Shown here: positions 25,387-33,603 of the stretch, one piece after another
Layout of the letters: each line of letters opens with the position of its first letter
Position numbering within the stretch: the first letter of the stretch is position 1
NCBI GenBank assembly: GCA_016787085.1
Contig: JAEUVJ010000073.1
Span: 1-64,000 of the forward strand
Length of the DNA: 64,000 bases
Source: Chitinophagaceae bacterium
GTDB taxonomy: Bacteria; Bacteroidota; Bacteroidia; Chitinophagales; Chitinophagaceae
Direction: 5' to 3'
The notes under the pieces: model-generated
The model's database searches: none
What the model saw: only the letters and a program-made list of their open reading frames with translations
Told to the model about the DNA's origin: nothing
Translations under genes and position numbers: made by a program

Positions 25387-26277
25387 TTGAAAAGTAATAT
25401 GGTTAAGCAGGTGACTGTCGGTTTGTTTAACAGGGTCGCCAAATATGCAGTAGGTCCTGAACTTCCTGTAGGTCTTGTTCTTTGCATTGGCAGCCCCGGG
25501 GGCTTCCTCGCCAAACATATCCCTTAACTCCAACTGTGAGGTGCCGGCTGTAATTCCATACGGTAATGGGATGGCCCCTTTAAAAGGTTTTTTGTTCCAG
25601 TAGTAATTATCCTTCATAAAGTAAACAATGATATAACTGAAGACGGCTTCGTCACCCTTTCCTTTAAAACCAAAAACCAACCCCTCACCCGGCCAGGTTA
25701 TATCGCTGGCATCCTGGTATTCCGTTTTTTCCTGTTTCCCGGGAACAGATGAAATGAATTGCACAACAGAAGGGTCTGTAATTTTTTTGCCCAGCAGATC
25801 AATGATACCGCTTTTATCTTTTATGTCCGGCACGGTATCCGGCTTCCCGGTAGCCATAAACAGGTATTTTCCCTGTGTGTCGAATACGTTGAAGATAATA
25901 TTATCTCCATGAAAGACTTTGTTTTTCCCCAGGTCTGTTTTTGTTTCAAACGCACCTGTTAGTGCCCGGAATATGGCCGAATAATCACTTTCTGTCTGAA
26001 TGGGCATTAAAAAATTCATTATTCTCCCTTTCTGTATACTTACGAATACTTCCGGCAGGGTAAAGGAATCTGTTTTGAACTGCGCCCCCTTAAGGGTGTA
26101 TATATTGAATCCCAAGGGGGAACGGTTTTTATACTGCAGCTTGCTGTAATCCGTTGTGGAAAGAAACGGGATCCCCTTAAATTCCTTCTTTGCATCAATA
26201 TCCAAAAAAGCGGCTGACTGTGCGCTGCTGCAAACCTGTAGCAACGCAAACAGGAAAACAAACAATACATATTTCAT
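25384..26277 (-). CDS. Secreted or periplasmic protein of unknown function
   Basis: 297 residues. A clear signal peptide (MKYVLFVFLFALLQVCSSAQ) precedes a mature region with FKGIPFLSTTDYSKLQYKN, GIIDLLGKKITDPSVVQFIS and a C-terminal KNKTYRKFRTYCIFGD block. No catalytic motif or known domain recognised. It stands alone, convergent with the histone-like gene and divergent from the YccF gene. Confidence 0.65.
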   Translation of the reverse strand: MKYVLFVFLFALLQVCSSAQSAAFLDIDAKKEFKGIPFLSTTDYSKLQYKNRSPLGFNIYTLKGAQFKTDSFTLPEVFVSIQKGRIMNFLMPIQTESDYSAIFRALTGAFETKTDLGKNKVFHGDNIIFNVFDTQGKYLFMATGKPDTVPDIKDKSGIIDLLGKKITDPSVVQFISSVPGKQEKTEYQDASDITWPGEGLVFGFKGKGDEAVFSYIIVYFMKDNYYWNKKPFKGAIPLPYGITAGTSQLELRDMFGEEAPGAANAKNKTYRKFRTYCIFGDPVKQTDSHLLNHITFQ

Positions 26278-26466
26278 AACAATACTGGTTTTATATTATC
26301 CTGTTCCAGAAAAAATAAAAATCACAGTTAAGGTAATGAATGAAGTACCTTTTTTCAATACCCACGGGAAGGTATATAGCAACCCCGGGAAGGGAAAAGC
26401 GGGCAGAAAACATCTGTCTGCAAACGCCGACTCCCCAATCTGTAAAAACAATAATAACTTTAGCTC

Positions 26467-26841
26467 ATGAGTCTTTTAGGTAACCTTGTCTGGTTGATAT
26501 TCGGGGGTTTGTTCGCCGCTATCGGCTACTTCGTGGGCGGGTTGGTTCTATGCATCACTTTTGTTGGCATCCCCTGGGGTTTGCAATGTTTTAAACTGGC
26601 GGGTCTCGTGCTCTGGCCCTTTGGCCAAAAAGTGGTGAGTGATACGCAAAACACCGGATGCCTCGCTATGTTCTGCAATCTTATCTGGATACTTTTCGGC
26701 GGCTGGTACACGGCGCTTATTCATATTATCATGGGCTTGCTGCTTTCTCTTACTATTATCGGCATCCCCTGGGGCCGCCAGCATTTCAAGCTGGTCGAAA
26801 TATCACTGATGCCTTTCGGAAAAAGGATCATGGATGCATAG
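26467..26841 (+). CDS. YccF-family inner-membrane protein
   Basis: 124 residues with two tandem YccF units: residues about 1-58 and 66-122. Each has a hydrophobic hairpin (LVWLIFGGLFAAIGY; LIWILFGGWYTAL) followed by GIPWG, FKL and a PFG motif (LVLWPFGQKVV; ISLMPFGKRIM). The family is small, has four predicted spans, and has no assigned activity. Length is normal for the family. Confidence 0.87.
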   Translation: MSLLGNLVWLIFGGLFAAIGYFVGGLVLCITFVGIPWGLQCFKLAGLVLWPFGQKVVSDTQNTGCLAMFCNLIWILFGGWYTALIHIIMGLLLSLTIIGIPWGRQHFKLVEISLMPFGKRIMDA

Positions 26842-26995
26842 CCGCTGTTTTTTTAGAGTTTTCCGTCTGCAAACGATAATAAAACGTTAACGCAATTCAG
26901 GCTTGCAAAATCGCATTTCATTCAGCGTTGTTTTTTTCAACCGGAGGGGCTGTCCTTTTTTTGGGGCATTAAATACATCCTCAAAAAAATTCATT

Positions 26996-27805
26996 ATGCA
27001 ACAAACTGTAACCAACCACCCGCTGAAGTATCTCAGTGTATTATTTGTAAGCATCATCATGCTGGTGTTTACTTCCTGCCAGAAAGATTCTGATATTGAT
27101 AACCCACCCCCGGCCGGCGCCACAAAGATCAAAGAATACAAGAACGGGGATGAGTACGTTCGCTTCACTTACAATACCGATGGCACCATCAAAAAGGCCA
27201 CGGTAAAAAGTGAACTAAACACCGGCGGTGACGTTGTGGACTTCAACATCACTTACGATGCGCAGAAAAAGATCACGGAAGTGAATACATCTCTTGGCGA
27301 GAAGATCGTTCCCGAATACGAGAACGGCCAGATGATCAGGGCCAGTTATTTTGATGGTCCCGTTCGTACCGCCTATACAAATTATTGGCATGAGGCCGGC
27401 AACCTGAAAAGAGTGACGATCTACCTGAATATGGGCGCCGATTTTGAACCTTTCCTCGAATTCAATTTTGCGTACAATGCCAATGGCAACCTTACTGAAT
27501 CGGTAGTGATGATGACGGATGGCGTGCCCAACCATTTGGTTCGTGCAGGACATGTTACTTACCAGTTCGATTCCGGGACAAATCCTTTGTATGAGCACCG
27601 TGATTTTATGGCATTGCTCTGGCAAGGTGTTTCGAAGAACAATATCACGAGGGAAGAGCATTTCGATGCGGCCCAGACCCCTGAGGATCTTTATACCTAT
27701 GTTTATAAGTATAAACCCAATGGTCTGCCGGAAAGCGCCGTGGTAACGATCGGTCTGCCCGGCCAGACACCTACCACATCAGCATTGAACTTCCTGTACC
27801 AGTAA
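26996..27805 (+). CDS. Lipoprotein, RHS-like/DUF-type repeat protein of unknown role
   Basis: 269 residues from the ATG at 26996, which directly precedes a lipoprotein signal (LSVLFVSIIMLVFTSC). The longer frame from 26903 adds 31 residues before it. The mature region has repeated motifs of the type Y-x-Y-N-x-x-G-x-I/L (VRFTYNTDGTIKKA, FAYNANGNLTESVV, VYKYKPNGLPESAV), resembling the YD-type repeats of surface proteins common in Bacteroidota. Role unknown. A strong terminator follows. Confidence 0.65.
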   Translation: MQQTVTNHPLKYLSVLFVSIIMLVFTSCQKDSDIDNPPPAGATKIKEYKNGDEYVRFTYNTDGTIKKATVKSELNTGGDVVDFNITYDAQKKITEVNTSLGEKIVPEYENGQMIRASYFDGPVRTAYTNYWHEAGNLKRVTIYLNMGADFEPFLEFNFAYNANGNLTESVVMMTDGVPNHLVRAGHVTYQFDSGTNPLYEHRDFMALLWQGVSKNNITREEHFDAAQTPEDLYTYVYKYKPNGLPESAVVTIGLPGQTPTTSALNFLYQ

Positions 27806-27826
27806 GCAAACAGACCTTGAATATAG

Positions 27827-27861
27827 AAAGCCTTCCCATTTCAGATGGGAAGGCTTTTATC
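27827..27861 (+). terminator. Strong intrinsic terminator
   Basis: A perfect 13-bp stem, AAAGCCTTCCCAT with ATGGGAAGGCTTT, loop TTCAG, running into TTTTAT. It lies 22 bases after the lipoprotein stop. Confidence 0.88.
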
Positions 27862-27931
27862 TTATCTTAACATCGGCCTTTACCGCCGCCTTTTTATCTT
27901 TGCCTAATCTTTCTCACCCCAAAACTTTATC

Positions 27932-28588
27932 ATGAAAACGGCTGCTTGTATTCTTGTGCTTCTCTCCTCTTCATTAGTATTGAATGCACAGCTCAGCAAA
28001 GGCCAGTGGATGGTGGGTGGAGCAACTGATTTTTCTTACAGGAGGAGTAAAGATAATATCGGCGACTATTCACATATTATGAAGCAGACCAGCTACCGGG
28101 TATTACCGGGAGCCGGGTACTTTTTTATGAACAGGCTTTGTGCAGGTATCAGGTTGAATATATCCGGAATGAAGGCAAAATGGGAGTATAATGATGTAGT
28201 CAACAGTAACAGCCTCTTTTTCTTTTATGAGTCCACTTTCTCCGGTATCGGTTTTTCTCCTTTTGTCAGGTATTACATATTGCCATCTGTCAAAAAGTTC
28301 AATGTACTTGCTGAAGCCAGTTATGCTTACAATACTGAAAAGGTGAAGATAACTGAGCGGGAAGCGGTGTTCCAGCCCGGAGGCCCGGCTTCTGTCAGCG
28401 AACGAAAGAGCAACAATACTCATGGAGGGCATTATTATTCTTTGTCGGCAGGGCCCGCACTGTTCATCAATAAAAAGATCTCAGTTGAACTGACGGTTGG
28501 TTATACAGCGATCAGGGTGAATGACTGGATATGGTCTACCAACCGGATCACGATCGGCACCGGGTTCCACATTTTCATTGGTAAGTAA
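27932..28588 (+). CDS. Outer-membrane beta-barrel protein
   Basis: 218 residues. The signal peptide (MKTAACILVLLSSSLVLNAQ) precedes a run of amphipathic strands; GQWMVGGATDFSYRR, VGYTAIRVNDW and a final ITIGTGFHIFIGK with aromatic-rich C-terminus are typical of small 8-10 stranded barrels of Bacteroidota. No specific function can be assigned. It sits between two terminators, so it is probably a single-gene unit. Confidence 0.75.
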   Translation: MKTAACILVLLSSSLVLNAQLSKGQWMVGGATDFSYRRSKDNIGDYSHIMKQTSYRVLPGAGYFFMNRLCAGIRLNISGMKAKWEYNDVVNSNSLFFFYESTFSGIGFSPFVRYYILPSVKKFNVLAEASYAYNTEKVKITEREAVFQPGGPASVSERKSNNTHGGHYYSLSAGPALFINKKISVELTVGYTAIRVNDWIWSTNRITIGTGFHIFIGK

Positions 28589-28626
28589 ATGAGTCTCTTC
28601 TTTTCTTTAAACCAATTTCAAGCAAT

Positions 28627-28652
28627 AGATAGAAGATATTTCTATCTTTTTT
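28627..28652 (+). terminator. Intrinsic terminator after the barrel gene
   Basis: An 8-bp stem AGATAGAA/TTCTATCT with loop GATAT, followed by five to six T residues, 39 bases past the stop. Confidence 0.75.
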
Positions 28653-28820
28653 CAGGGTTCTTTTGAATAAGTAAATTTCATTACCCCTTCACCAAATATT
28701 CATTAGGCAATGATATTTATCCGGGAGTAAGGCAATTACTGCCGATATAAATACATTATTTCATGTATGGTAATTGTGTCAACTACACTTACCAACGATC
28801 AGTAGCAAAAATCCATACCG

Positions 28821-29420
28821 ATGAAAAGCGTAAAGCCGCTGGCAAGACGCATCAGTATATTCCTGAGCGTGGATAGCCAGACCATTGCCGGTTATTTTAA
28901 CCCGCACGACCCCAGCCCGATCTATAACCGGCAGCTGAGTTATGACTTTGAGGAGTACCTTACCAACTCCGTGATCGGCGCCAAGCGTTTTTCCACCATC
29001 CGGTACAAGATCACCTGCTCTCCAGAGGATAAAAAAATCACTGACCCGCTGATACAAGCCATACGCCGCCATTTTTCCATCAAAAAAGCGATCAAAGAAG
29101 CTGAATTCAGAAAGTTTAAGAAGAAGGCGTTTATACTTCTTGGCGCCAGCATCCTGCTGGTGATGATCTGCCAGGGAGCACTTCCTTATGTTTTTGGCTG
29201 GGAACACCGTATTCATTCTGCATTCAGCAATGCGCTGGATGTATTCAGCTGGGTGATACTCTGGAAACCGATCGAGCGGCTGATCTTTTACTGGAACCCT
29301 TTTCTGAAAGATATTGCCCTGCTGGAAAAACTAGCTACGGCAGAAGTGATCGTTATCGAAAAAAATAAAAAAAAGAATACTCATGCGGTGGCTGCTGCTA
29401 TACCTGGTGACGGCCATTGA
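28821..29420 (+). CDS. Membrane protein of unknown function
   Basis: 199 residues. The N-terminal half (residues 1-100) is soluble with SIFLSVDSQTIAGYFNP and YDFEEYLTNSVIG. A basic helix (KKAIKEAEFRKFKKKAF) leads to a membrane span at about 97-115 (ILLGASILLVMICQGALPY) and a second hydrophobic stretch at about 130-150. The stop overlaps the start of the next gene by 38 bases, so the two are probably coupled. No family recognised. Confidence 0.6.
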   Translation: MKSVKPLARRISIFLSVDSQTIAGYFNPHDPSPIYNRQLSYDFEEYLTNSVIGAKRFSTIRYKITCSPEDKKITDPLIQAIRRHFSIKKAIKEAEFRKFKKKAFILLGASILLVMICQGALPYVFGWEHRIHSAFSNALDVFSWVILWKPIERLIFYWNPFLKDIALLEKLATAEVIVIEKNKKKNTHAVAAAIPGDGH

Positions 29421-29985
29421 TTGCGAAGCGCAGTCAAAATGGGTGATTGAGAATTACAATTACCCGGGAAAGCTTTTCCCTGCATGCATTGTACCCATGA
29501 TACACTACGAGACACATAATGACTGGTATGCTGAAGTCCGTTATAACTACGAAGAAACGGGAACTGTTTCTTTCTTTGGCGGAAAAACAATAAGAACAAC
29601 CGACGAAACGACATTCAGCATTACTCCTTTACTGGGTCTTTCAGCAGGACGGTTCACCGGTGTTTCCGCAGCTGCCAATACAGAAGTGTCATGGAAGCGG
29701 TTATATTTTTCCGCACAGTCGCAATACAGTGTTGCCGTAAATAAGAATGCGGATAATTTTTTCTTTAACTGGTCTGAGCTTGCGTACCAGTTATTCCCCT
29801 TTTTCTTTTCCGGGCTGACCATGCAATATACCCGGCAGGCAGGGATTCAAGATATTGAACCGGGTATGCTGGCGGGGTTTACATTCAAAAATATTTCTTT
29901 CCCGGTCTACCTGTTCCGCCCTTTTGCTGCGGAACGTTATTTTATCATCGGGCTGTATTGTGAGTTAAGTACAGCCAGAAAATAA
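29383..29985 (+). CDS. Secreted beta-rich protein of unknown function
   Basis: 200 residues. A short signal (MRWLLLYLVTAIDCEAQ) precedes strands with aromatic alternation (YAEVRYNYEETGTVSFFGG, FSGLTMQYTRQAG, YFIIGLYCELST), consistent with an outer-membrane barrel. The reading frame begins 38 bases inside the preceding gene. Codon pattern and length support a real gene rather than an overlap artefact, but the family is not recognised. Confidence 0.55.
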   Translation: MRWLLLYLVTAIDCEAQSKWVIENYNYPGKLFPACIVPMIHYETHNDWYAEVRYNYEETGTVSFFGGKTIRTTDETTFSITPLLGLSAGRFTGVSAAANTEVSWKRLYFSAQSQYSVAVNKNADNFFFNWSELAYQLFPFFFSGLTMQYTRQAGIQDIEPGMLAGFTFKNISFPVYLFRPFAAERYFIIGLYCELSTARK

Positions 29986-30122
29986 TCATCCATAAAATAA
30001 GACTTGTTTGAAGTGACACGGAATATGAAAGATCATACAGTTGCAAAAAAAGACACAGGTCTATTTAATAAATAAACGGATAAACTAAAAAACAACCAGA
30101 TCAGCATCTAAAAATCCATACT

Positions 30123-31928
30123 ATGAAACAAAGGCTCACTATTATTATGTTACTGCTAACCATGTATGCCGGGGCACAGGTAAAGATCGGCAACAACCCC
30201 AACAGTATTGATGCAAATTCACTGCTGGAACTGGAAAGCACCAATAAAGGATTCCTCCCACCTCGGGTAACGCTGAACAGTATCAGTTCTGTTGCTCCGC
30301 TGACGGGCACTGTACCTGCCGGCATGCTGGTATTCAGTTCAGGTGGTTCGCTGACGGATGGTTACTATTACTGGAATGGAACCGAATGGGTAAGACTTGG
30401 AAACGGGGAAAAGAACCTTGTTACTAAAACTGCTTCGGCTACGCTGACAAAAGGCGAGACCTATGTTTTAGCGAGCAATGATATTACGCTGACATTACCG
30501 GTTGTTACAGCAGCTGATAACGGTCTTGAGATCACGGTGAAAAATGCAGGCAGCCATACCGACCTTATTACGATACAGGGTAATGGCGGCGCTACTATTG
30601 ACCAAGGCACTGCTTCAACGCTGACAAGATTTTGCGGGCAAACATTTGTGGCTTCATCCGGGAACTGGATAGTGAAAGAAAAGAGGAACACGTCAGAAAA
30701 CCTGTTAGATGTGAGTGCCAAAAGCAGTTGGAACACTCTGCAGGAAGCTGTGGAGTTCCTGAACCTGCACATGACCGGCCCTTCGATTGTAAGACTTGGA
30801 GAAGAAACGTATGATATCACAGAAACGATTGTTATTGATCTGCCCTATCCGCTTACTTTCCAGGGACTGTCTTATGGCACGGCTACCATTGCTGCGGCAA
30901 GCGGGCTGGCTAATCAACCGATGTTCAGGTGTATATCTGATTGCTACTTCAAGATGCTGCAGTTTGATGCCACTACGCTGGCCGGTTACGGAACGGTGGC
31001 AGGTGAAGATGCCATACGGTTTGCGGGAAGCGGAACATATAATGAAGTAAAGGATTGTTCTTTTGATCGTTTTTATAATTCGATCCTCGATTCATCTGAT
31101 GCTGAAATATGGGTGTTTGAATGTGATGTTTCTAATGCGCAGGGAAGCGGTATCTTAATTCATAGCGCTGCTTCAGGTGTGATAGTTAAAGTAGCCGAAA
31201 CCGATTTTATTGGCTGTAATTACGGGATCAACCTGAGCAAAGCCTCCGGCGCTACTATCCAGCTTGCTTCGGGTGGATATTATAATGTCAACAGCAGTGA
31301 TACAGCTATATTCTACCAGCCATCCACCTTTTCCTCCTTTGCAAGTATTTCTATAACGGGCAATTCCTGGAACAATATCGGTAAGTACATCGAAGGTTTT
31401 GATTTTACCCGTACAGATGGCCGAGATGCCAATGCTATCGTAGAAAGTAATGCCGGTCTTGGGGACAAAAAACCTGTTTGTTATATCAACTTATTGAACA
31501 ACACGACCACAACCACACTCACGACGGCTAACTCCTGGTATAAAGCTAACTGGGACTATACCAAGATCGGTTCCTCCACCTGCAAGTGGACGATCACCAA
31601 TGCGTCAGGCGGTGTGGCGAATGTGAACAGGATCACTTTTCAGCCGGTGAATAAAAGAGATGGTATCGTGGTGATCACCGGGAACCTGTCGGTCAATAAC
31701 TCCAGCCGGACCATTTCACTGGGACTGGTGAAAAATGGAGTATCAGGGACCCGCTATGGTGAAACGACACTCCGGACCAGTTCGGCTGGTACGGCATCAC
31801 AGTTTTCAACCGTGATCTATTTATCGGATATCTCACCCAACGATTATTTTGAAGTATTCTGTTCGTCCGCCAATAACAGTGATATCATTACCATGCTTGA
31901 CCTGAACTGGCAGGTCACTACACAGTAA
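30123..31928 (+). CDS. Secreted beta-helix protein with phage-fibre-like ends
   Basis: 601 residues. After a signal peptide (to about residue 19) comes an N-terminal block (IGNNPNSIDANSLLELES, GFLPPRVTLNSI, GTVPAGMLVFSS, GYYYWNGTEWVRLGNG) that I associate with tail-collar-like surface proteins of Bacteroidota. Residues about 190-440 form a right-handed beta-helix (WNTLQEAVEFLNLH, YDITETIVIDLPYPLTFQG, EVKDCSFDRFYNS). The last about 130 residues resemble a jelly-roll tip (GETTLRTSS, YLSDISPNDYFEVFC). No T9SS signal; the next gene has one. Possibly a glycan-binding adhesin. Confidence 0.65.
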   Translation: MKQRLTIIMLLLTMYAGAQVKIGNNPNSIDANSLLELESTNKGFLPPRVTLNSISSVAPLTGTVPAGMLVFSSGGSLTDGYYYWNGTEWVRLGNGEKNLVTKTASATLTKGETYVLASNDITLTLPVVTAADNGLEITVKNAGSHTDLITIQGNGGATIDQGTASTLTRFCGQTFVASSGNWIVKEKRNTSENLLDVSAKSSWNTLQEAVEFLNLHMTGPSIVRLGEETYDITETIVIDLPYPLTFQGLSYGTATIAAASGLANQPMFRCISDCYFKMLQFDATTLAGYGTVAGEDAIRFAGSGTYNEVKDCSFDRFYNSILDSSDAEIWVFECDVSNAQGSGILIHSAASGVIVKVAETDFIGCNYGINLSKASGATIQLASGGYYNVNSSDTAIFYQPSTFSSFASISITGNSWNNIGKYIEGFDFTRTDGRDANAIVESNAGLGDKKPVCYINLLNNTTTTTLTTANSWYKANWDYTKIGSSTCKWTITNASGGVANVNRITFQPVNKRDGIVVITGNLSVNNSSRTISLGLVKNGVSGTRYGETTLRTSSAGTASQFSTVIYLSDISPNDYFEVFCSSANNSDIITMLDLNWQVTTQ

Positions 31929-31953
31929 CCTCTTTGTTAGTTAATCCCTATTT

Positions 31954-33369
31954 ATGAAAAAACAATTTTTTGCCGGGATAATATGGGCTCTGTGCAGCAG
32001 TGTGGCAGCCCAGGATGCTGCCAGGAATACAGGTAACCTGCAGGTGCATAGCGGCGGGTCGTTCAGTAGTTTCGGTCATTTTACCAATGCATCAGCAGGC
32101 GTATTGGTCAACCAGGGAAGCTTACATGTGAAAGGCAACCTGGTGAATGATCAGTCAGCCATGGCGGCAGGTACAGGTACTTTATACCTGAGCGGCAGCG
32201 TCGCTCAAAATGTGAACGGCTCGCAGCCATTCAGGACCTATCACCTGAACTCCAACAATAGCTCAGGCATTACGATCAATAATAATCTCAGTGTAAGCGG
32301 TATTCATACTTTCACCAACGGCATCATCATTACTTCGGCCACGCCCAATTATCTTATCTATGAAGCGGGGTCTTCTTATAGCGGAGATGCAGACAGCCGC
32401 CATGTGAATGGATGGGTAAAGAAGATCGGCGCTACCAATTTTATATTCCCGGTGGGCAACGGAAGTGTGGAACGCACCATTGCATTGAATAGCCTCACAG
32501 CGAGCAGTGAGTTCAATGTAAAGCACGAGATCAACACACCCAACCTGAACCAACTCGATATACAATTGGTAGCGGTGGATACATTTGAATACTGGCAGGT
32601 GGACAGGGTATCAGGCGGGTCGGCATCGGTCGGCATGAACTGGGACAACAGTAAACTGACATTTCCCAACTGGCAGGTAGCAAGAATTGCAGCAGCTTAT
32701 TATACCGGCGCTCAATGGACCGATGTAGGTGGACCCGCCAGCGGTACTACCTCCATGGGCACAGTGGCTTCAGGTGTTGTTTCTTCTTTTGGTCTGTTTA
32801 CCCCGGGTTATCGGTTGTTCCCGTTGCCGTTAACGCTGATCAGTTTTACAGCCAGGTACCAGGATAGCAGAACAGAGTTGAAATGGACAACGGCACAGGA
32901 GCAGAACGTCAGTCATTTTACCATACTCAGGAGTAATGACAATATATCGTTCTACGAGGCAGGAAGGACCGCTGCACGCAATAATCCCGGAGTGGAAAAT
33001 TATTTCACGTATGATAATGAACCTATACACCACATCGCCTGGTATAAGCTGAGGTCAACGGATACAGACGGCCGTGAAAAATACTCAAAGACCGTATCGG
33101 TATCGGTGAATAACAGTAACCGGTTAATGCTGCTGACCAACCCGGTGCGGGATAGGATAACTATATCAGCAAGCAGTGCCCTGAATGCTGAATTCACATA
33201 CACCATTACAGCCATGAACGGGCAATTGATGCAAAAAGGAAAACTGGCTGTTGCCGGCAGAGGCAATTACCCGGTCAGCATCGAAAAAAAGATGGCCCCC
33301 GGAACCTATACACTCGAAGTGGCCAATCATAACGAGGTATATGTGTTCAAACTGGTAGTGGTAAGGTAG
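31954..33369 (+). CDS. T9SS type A sorting-domain surface protein
   Basis: 471 residues. A signal peptide ends near SVAAQ. A beta-rich stalk of NxSG-type repeats follows, then at about 290-380 a module (RYQDSRTELKWTTAQEQNVSHFTILRSNDNISFYEAGR) resembling the fibronectin-like domain often just before a sorting signal. The last about 80 residues (LLTNPVRDRITI, TITAMNGQLMQKGKL, PGTYTLEV, VFKLVVVR) are a type A C-terminal signal for the type IX system. Exported across the outer membrane and anchored. 25 bases after the beta-helix gene; probably one operon. Confidence 0.85.
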   Translation: MKKQFFAGIIWALCSSVAAQDAARNTGNLQVHSGGSFSSFGHFTNASAGVLVNQGSLHVKGNLVNDQSAMAAGTGTLYLSGSVAQNVNGSQPFRTYHLNSNNSSGITINNNLSVSGIHTFTNGIIITSATPNYLIYEAGSSYSGDADSRHVNGWVKKIGATNFIFPVGNGSVERTIALNSLTASSEFNVKHEINTPNLNQLDIQLVAVDTFEYWQVDRVSGGSASVGMNWDNSKLTFPNWQVARIAAAYYTGAQWTDVGGPASGTTSMGTVASGVVSSFGLFTPGYRLFPLPLTLISFTARYQDSRTELKWTTAQEQNVSHFTILRSNDNISFYEAGRTAARNNPGVENYFTYDNEPIHHIAWYKLRSTDTDGREKYSKTVSVSVNNSNRLMLLTNPVRDRITISASSALNAEFTYTITAMNGQLMQKGKLAVAGRGNYPVSIEKKMAPGTYTLEVANHNEVYVFKLVVVR

Positions 33370-33404
33370 TGTAGCGTGTAAGGTGCAATAAAAATAATAA
33401 AAGA

Positions 33405-33434
33405 AAAGAGCCTAAGTTTCCATAGGCTCTTTGC
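33405..33434 (+). terminator. Terminator after the T9SS gene
   Basis: Stem AAAGAGCCTA/TAGGCTCTTT with an 8-base loop, followed by TTG. The stem is strong though the T-run is short. Confidence 0.7.
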
Positions 33435-33603
33435 TACAAATCGAAATTGACCTTAAATGTTGTTAACATATTGAAGTTATCATCTTAACGCATTCAAGTT
33501 TCATTTGCTGAATTATTTTTTAATGACTAAGTGTTATCCTTTATTTTTCTTATAGGAGTTTTACGAATGAACTTAGTCTCATTTTTTCCGGCAACGTTCT
33601 CGT

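Noticed and set aside
30123..31928. Prophage tail-fibre gene as sign of a prophage
   Set aside because: No capsid, terminase, integrase or other phage genes are near; the protein has a signal peptide and a T9SS neighbour.
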